From NCBI RefSeq assembly GCF_001519055.1, contig NZ_KQ954302.1, positions 17,674 to 81,673 on the forward strand: DNA of 64,000 nucleotides. The letters run 5' to 3'. Origin of the DNA: Novosphingobium sp. Fuku2-ISO-50. GTDB taxonomy: Bacteria > Pseudomonadota > Alphaproteobacteria > Sphingomonadales > Sphingomonadaceae. Shown here one piece after another: positions 61,978 to 64,000 of this stretch. Under the pieces are notes generated by a model. That model was not told where the DNA came from and searched no databases. It was given only the letters and a program-made list of their open reading frames with translations. Numbering within the stretch: position 1 is the first letter of the stretch; each line of letters begins with the position of its first letter. Position numbers and translations under genes: made by a program.

Positions 61978-62054
61978 GGCGGAGTAGCTCAGCTGGTTAG
62001 AGCAGCGGAATCATAATCCGCGTGTCGGGGGTTCGAGTCCCTCCTCCGCTACCA
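61978..62054 (+). tRNA. tRNA-Met (CAT), elongator type
   Basis: A 77-nt cloverleaf with encoded CCA. The acceptor stem is GGCGGAG with CTCCGCT (G1-T72 wobble), the D-arm GCTC/GAGC, the anticodon stem GCGGA/TCCGC with loop ATCATAA (anticodon at 62012-62014) and the T-arm with TTCGAGT. The opening bases are not those of an initiator or of tRNA-Ile2. It is followed at once by an integrase gene pointing towards it, so its 3' end is the likely attachment site of the element to the right. Confidence 0.95.
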
Positions 62055-62099
62055 TAAAAACAATAACTTAGGTCCATCACAGTCTCTCCAAAACAGGGC

Positions 62100-62122
62100 C
62101 GGTTTACAAACTCTGTAAACCG
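62100..62122. terminator. 9-bp hairpin at the end of the integrase gene
   Basis: CGGTTTACA (62100-62108) and TGTAAACCG (62114-62122) pair perfectly around the loop AACTC, immediately beyond the integrase stop codon. It could end the integrase transcript or act as an arm-type recombinase site; TTTACA/TGTAAA is also the core of the inverted repeat at 63449-63472. Confidence 0.5.
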
Positions 62123-63169
62123 CTAGGCGCTGAGGCGCTCCACCATCGACACAATGACACGTGCTTCATCGACGTATCGGCTGCGAATTTCGCTGATCCG
62201 TTTGGCCGTCCAGCCAATGGTCCGGGCGATCTCTTCATCGGTCAGACCGCGCATGGCTAGCCAAGTCGCATAGGTCCCGCGCAGGTCGTGCATGGTCCTG
62301 TCGAAGCCTGTTGGCTTGGCCTTCTGGAACACGCTTCCCAACCCGCTTTCGGTCCACGGTTCGCCCCGGCTGTTCCTCAGGATCGGTCCGGTTCCTGCAC
62401 CAATCGAGTCGAGTAGCGCCCGAAGGTCGGGGAGAATCGGAATGATGGCTCGCCCTTTACGCTTGCGGGTAGTCAGGATGATGGCCTTATCGCCAACGTT
62501 CTCCCATGTGACACGTACCAGATCACCCAATCTCAAACCCGTTAGGCTGGCGAGACGCAGCGCGCGATCCAAGTGATCGGAGTAGAGCGACCGGCCATTT
62601 TTGTCCTTGCTGGACTTCATGGCATCCCAGTGCCTGTCCTCCCAAATTTGGTCGGCTTTGTTGACGTGATGGAGTTGCCTGATGCCAGTGGCGATATTGA
62701 CGGGCAGAATGCCTTCGCCCTGAGCCCAACCAAGCACGGTCGCCATGGTGACGCTTGCTTTGTCTGCGGTTCGCGGTTGCTCTGCCCAGGTGTTGCGCCA
62801 GTCGATGATCTCCGTGCGCATGCGCTGATCCTCAAAGGCCGCGATGGGTGCTGGACCGAACTTTTCGCTGATACGATCCAGCCAAAGCCGGTAATCTCTC
62901 TTGGTGCTCTCGGCCAACTTCACGAATTCGGGGCTTTGTCGATAGCGATCCAGAACATCGTCTAGGGTCTCAAGCGTCCCCTTGGATGGAGAGCGGGCCT
63001 TCTCGGCCTTCATGATGAGGGCCATATCGACCACTGGCCGCTCACCGAATGCCTTGTGGATGCACGGGCCGCCACGCCAAGCATAGACGTACCATATGCA
63101 GCCTTTGGCCGATCGCTTACCGACTATGTGCAGTCCGGTCACGACCCTGGTCTTTTGCCTTCCACGCAT
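62123..63169 (-). CDS. int: Tyrosine recombinase (phage/island integrase)
   Basis: A 348-aa integrase starting at the ATG at 63169 (MRGRQKTRVVTGLHIVG) behind GGAAG. An N-terminal arm-binding and core-binding region is followed by the catalytic domain with Arg in SLTGLRLGDLVRV, Lys in TTRKRKGRAI, the HxxR pair in MHDLRGTYATW, a late Trp in IGWTAKRISEI and the nucleophile Tyr in RSRYVDEARV. It ends 69 nt from the tRNA-Met 3' end and is transcribed towards it, the standard layout of tRNA-integrated elements. Confidence 0.9.
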   Translation of the reverse strand: MRGRQKTRVVTGLHIVGKRSAKGCIWYVYAWRGGPCIHKAFGERPVVDMALIMKAEKARSPSKGTLETLDDVLDRYRQSPEFVKLAESTKRDYRLWLDRISEKFGPAPIAAFEDQRMRTEIIDWRNTWAEQPRTADKASVTMATVLGWAQGEGILPVNIATGIRQLHHVNKADQIWEDRHWDAMKSSKDKNGRSLYSDHLDRALRLASLTGLRLGDLVRVTWENVGDKAIILTTRKRKGRAIIPILPDLRALLDSIGAGTGPILRNSRGEPWTESGLGSVFQKAKPTGFDRTMHDLRGTYATWLAMRGLTDEEIARTIGWTAKRISEIRSRYVDEARVIVSMVERLSA

Positions 63170-63323
63170 CGAATGCACTTCCAACTTGTTGTGTGGCAGG
63201 GGGAATGAAGGTGACGCCATCGGCGCGAATATCGACGCCGGCCGCTGTGTGGCCCAAACTGGTCCACCAGTCATAGGCCTGCTGAATCTCCGCCAATGGC
63301 ACCAATCTGCGGCGTGACGTCAT
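63117..63323 (-). CDS. Small protein upstream of the integrase, possible excisionase
   Basis: A 68-aa product (starts MTSRRRLVPLAEIQQAYDWW) overlapping the integrase start by 53 nt. Size, position and the basic N-terminus suit a recombination-directionality factor, but no clear winged-helix or AlpA motif can be asserted. It may couple translation to the integrase gene. Confidence 0.5.
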   Translation of the reverse strand: MTSRRRLVPLAEIQQAYDWWTSLGHTAAGVDIRADGVTFIPPATQQVGSAFDAWKAKDQGRDRTAHSR

Positions 63324-63448
63324 TTCAGGGCTCCGTATGAAATCGTTGCGGCCCGCATTTCAACGCTCGATGAGCGCGCGGTTGCGCACCCAGTCCATCA
63401 CCAAGCACACGCAAAAGCACTGTTTGCATGGGCGCGTCTCCTGTTGTA

Positions 63449-63506
63449 TTTTACAGACGATCATCTGTAAAAAGTTTACATTAGTGTGTTAACTCACATA
63501 TGTGAG
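63449..63506. promoter_or_regulatory. Two palindromic operators in the divergent switch region of the element
   Basis: The region between the excisionase/integrase genes and the repressor gene holds a perfect 9-bp inverted repeat, TTTTACAGA (63449-63457) with TCTGTAAAA (63464-63472), and a perfect 14-bp palindrome CTCACATATGTGAG (63493-63506). They lie 33-90 nt before the repressor start and resemble a phage-type genetic switch. The sequence here is far more AT-rich than the rest of the window. Confidence 0.65.
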
Positions 63507-63538
63507 ATTCGTCAAGGCCCTTGGAAGGGGAATTTTGA

Positions 63539-63931
63539 ATGAGCATCGGAGGGCGCATTCTGGAGATCCGAAAGGCTCTCGGCCTGAATCAAGCCGACGT
63601 CGCTTCGGAGCTTGGGATCTCGCATGGCGCTCTGGTGAATTATGAAAAAGGCCTGCGCGAACCGCCTGCCAGCGTCATTCTTGGCTTCGCGGAGCGCTAC
63701 AAGGTAAGCGCCTCTTGGGTTTTGACCGGCGAGGGTCGGCCGGATCAAGCAGGTCTGGATGAAACATATGCTCGCTCCATCGCAACCGCATGGGCTTACC
63801 TTAGTCGCGGCGGCGATGGCGTAGAGAGAGATGCGCTCATCAAACTCGGAAGTGCATTATTCCAATACCTTTTGGAACATGGTGAAATCAGCGAGACAAT
63901 GTCTCAGAAAATTCTATCATTGAGCGCGTGA
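63539..63931 (+). CDS. XRE/Cro-CI-type repressor of the integrated element
   Basis: A 130-aa regulator with an N-terminal HTH_XRE domain (GGRILEIRKALGLNQADVAS, ELGISHGALVNYEKGLREPP) followed by ERYKVSASWVLTGEG, a phrase typical of phage repressors, and a helical C-terminal part. AAGGGG lies 9 nt upstream of the ATG. It is divergent from the integrase genes and its codon use is more AT-rich than the host genes, consistent with recent acquisition. Confidence 0.87.
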   Translation: MSIGGRILEIRKALGLNQADVASELGISHGALVNYEKGLREPPASVILGFAERYKVSASWVLTGEGRPDQAGLDETYARSIATAWAYLSRGGDGVERDALIKLGSALFQYLLEHGEISETMSQKILSLSA

Positions 63932-63932
63932 T

Positions 63933-64000
63933 ATGAACGAAAAATGTGAATCACCATTTGTGGACACTCGGATTCTGGCAGCTTTGCATGCCGTAAATCT
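63933..64000 (+). CDS. Start of an unidentified gene in the integrated element (runs off right edge)
   Basis: An open frame begins with ATG 1 nt after the repressor stop and reads MNEKCESPFVDTRILAALHA up to the edge without a stop. The close spacing suggests co-transcription with the repressor. Too short for assignment. Confidence 0.45.
   Translation, partial: MNEKCESPFVDTRILAALHAVN

Overview
The window looks like a chromosomal segment of a GC-rich alphaproteobacterium, most likely a sphingomonad (Sphingomonas/Novosphingobium-like). This is inferred from the four large sphingomonad-style TonB-dependent receptors (TBDTs) plus a copper receptor, several secreted amidohydrolases and peptidases, the elongator tRNA-Met sequence and dense operons with 4-nt start/stop overlaps. 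No rRNA, ribosomal protein or other taxonomic marker is present, so genus is not proven.

Layout. (1) 1-6.6 kb: a TPR protein running off the left edge, then two tandem paralogous TBDTs, each closed by a strong terminator. (2) 6.6-14.8 kb, minus strand: a full quinohemoprotein amine dehydrogenase (QHNDH) operon, with alpha (diheme), radical-SAM QhpD, gamma (CTQ-bearing), beta, flavin monooxygenase QhpG, ABC exporter QhpF and subtilisin-like QhpE. (3) 15.2-21.2 kb, plus strand: a TetR regulator, then a tryptophan tryptophylquinone (TTQ) amine dehydrogenase operon (heavy chain, MauE, MauD, light chain, cytochrome c). It is translationally coupled to an XdhC-type and a MobA/MocA-type molybdenum-cofactor maturation gene. 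(4) 21.3-24.5 kb: Pit phosphate transporter and an exported M28 peptidase. (5) 24.6-28.0 kb: a copper-uptake set (DUF2946, OprC-like TBDT, TonB-like protein). (6) 28.0-30.2 kb: WYL regulator, GFA-family protein, cytochrome b561, a 51-aa protein. (7) 30.2-45.6 kb: exported hydrolases (three YtcJ-like amidohydrolases, M16 and M42 peptidases, a penicillin-acylase-family Ntn hydrolase) with a TBDT and a TetR regulator. (8) 45.6-59 kb: polyamine catabolism (two PotF-like binding proteins, GntR/FCD regulator, SpuC-like aminotransferase, Tat-exported two-subunit molybdenum hydroxylase, PotHI-PotA transporter, PuuB-like oxidase, PuuA-like synthetase). (9) 59.3-61.9 kb: a TBDT paralogous to the first two. 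(10) 62.0-64 kb: tRNA-Met with a tyrosine integrase, a small excisionase-like ORF and a Cro/CI-type repressor, the left end of an integrated element.

How it fits together (inference). TBDTs bring amine- or amide-bearing compounds into the periplasm and exported amidases and peptidases could release free amines. Two peptidyl-quinone amine dehydrogenases of different evolutionary families deaminate amines to aldehydes, and a Tat-exported molybdenum hydroxylase could oxidise the aldehydes to acids. Polyamines are imported by the Pot system and routed through transamination or gamma-glutamylation. The decamer TGTGATCACA occurs perfectly in three upstream regions (TTQ dehydrogenase, an amidohydrolase, a putrescine-binding protein) and in degraded form upstream of three other genes, suggesting one regulon, perhaps under the local GntR/FCD protein.
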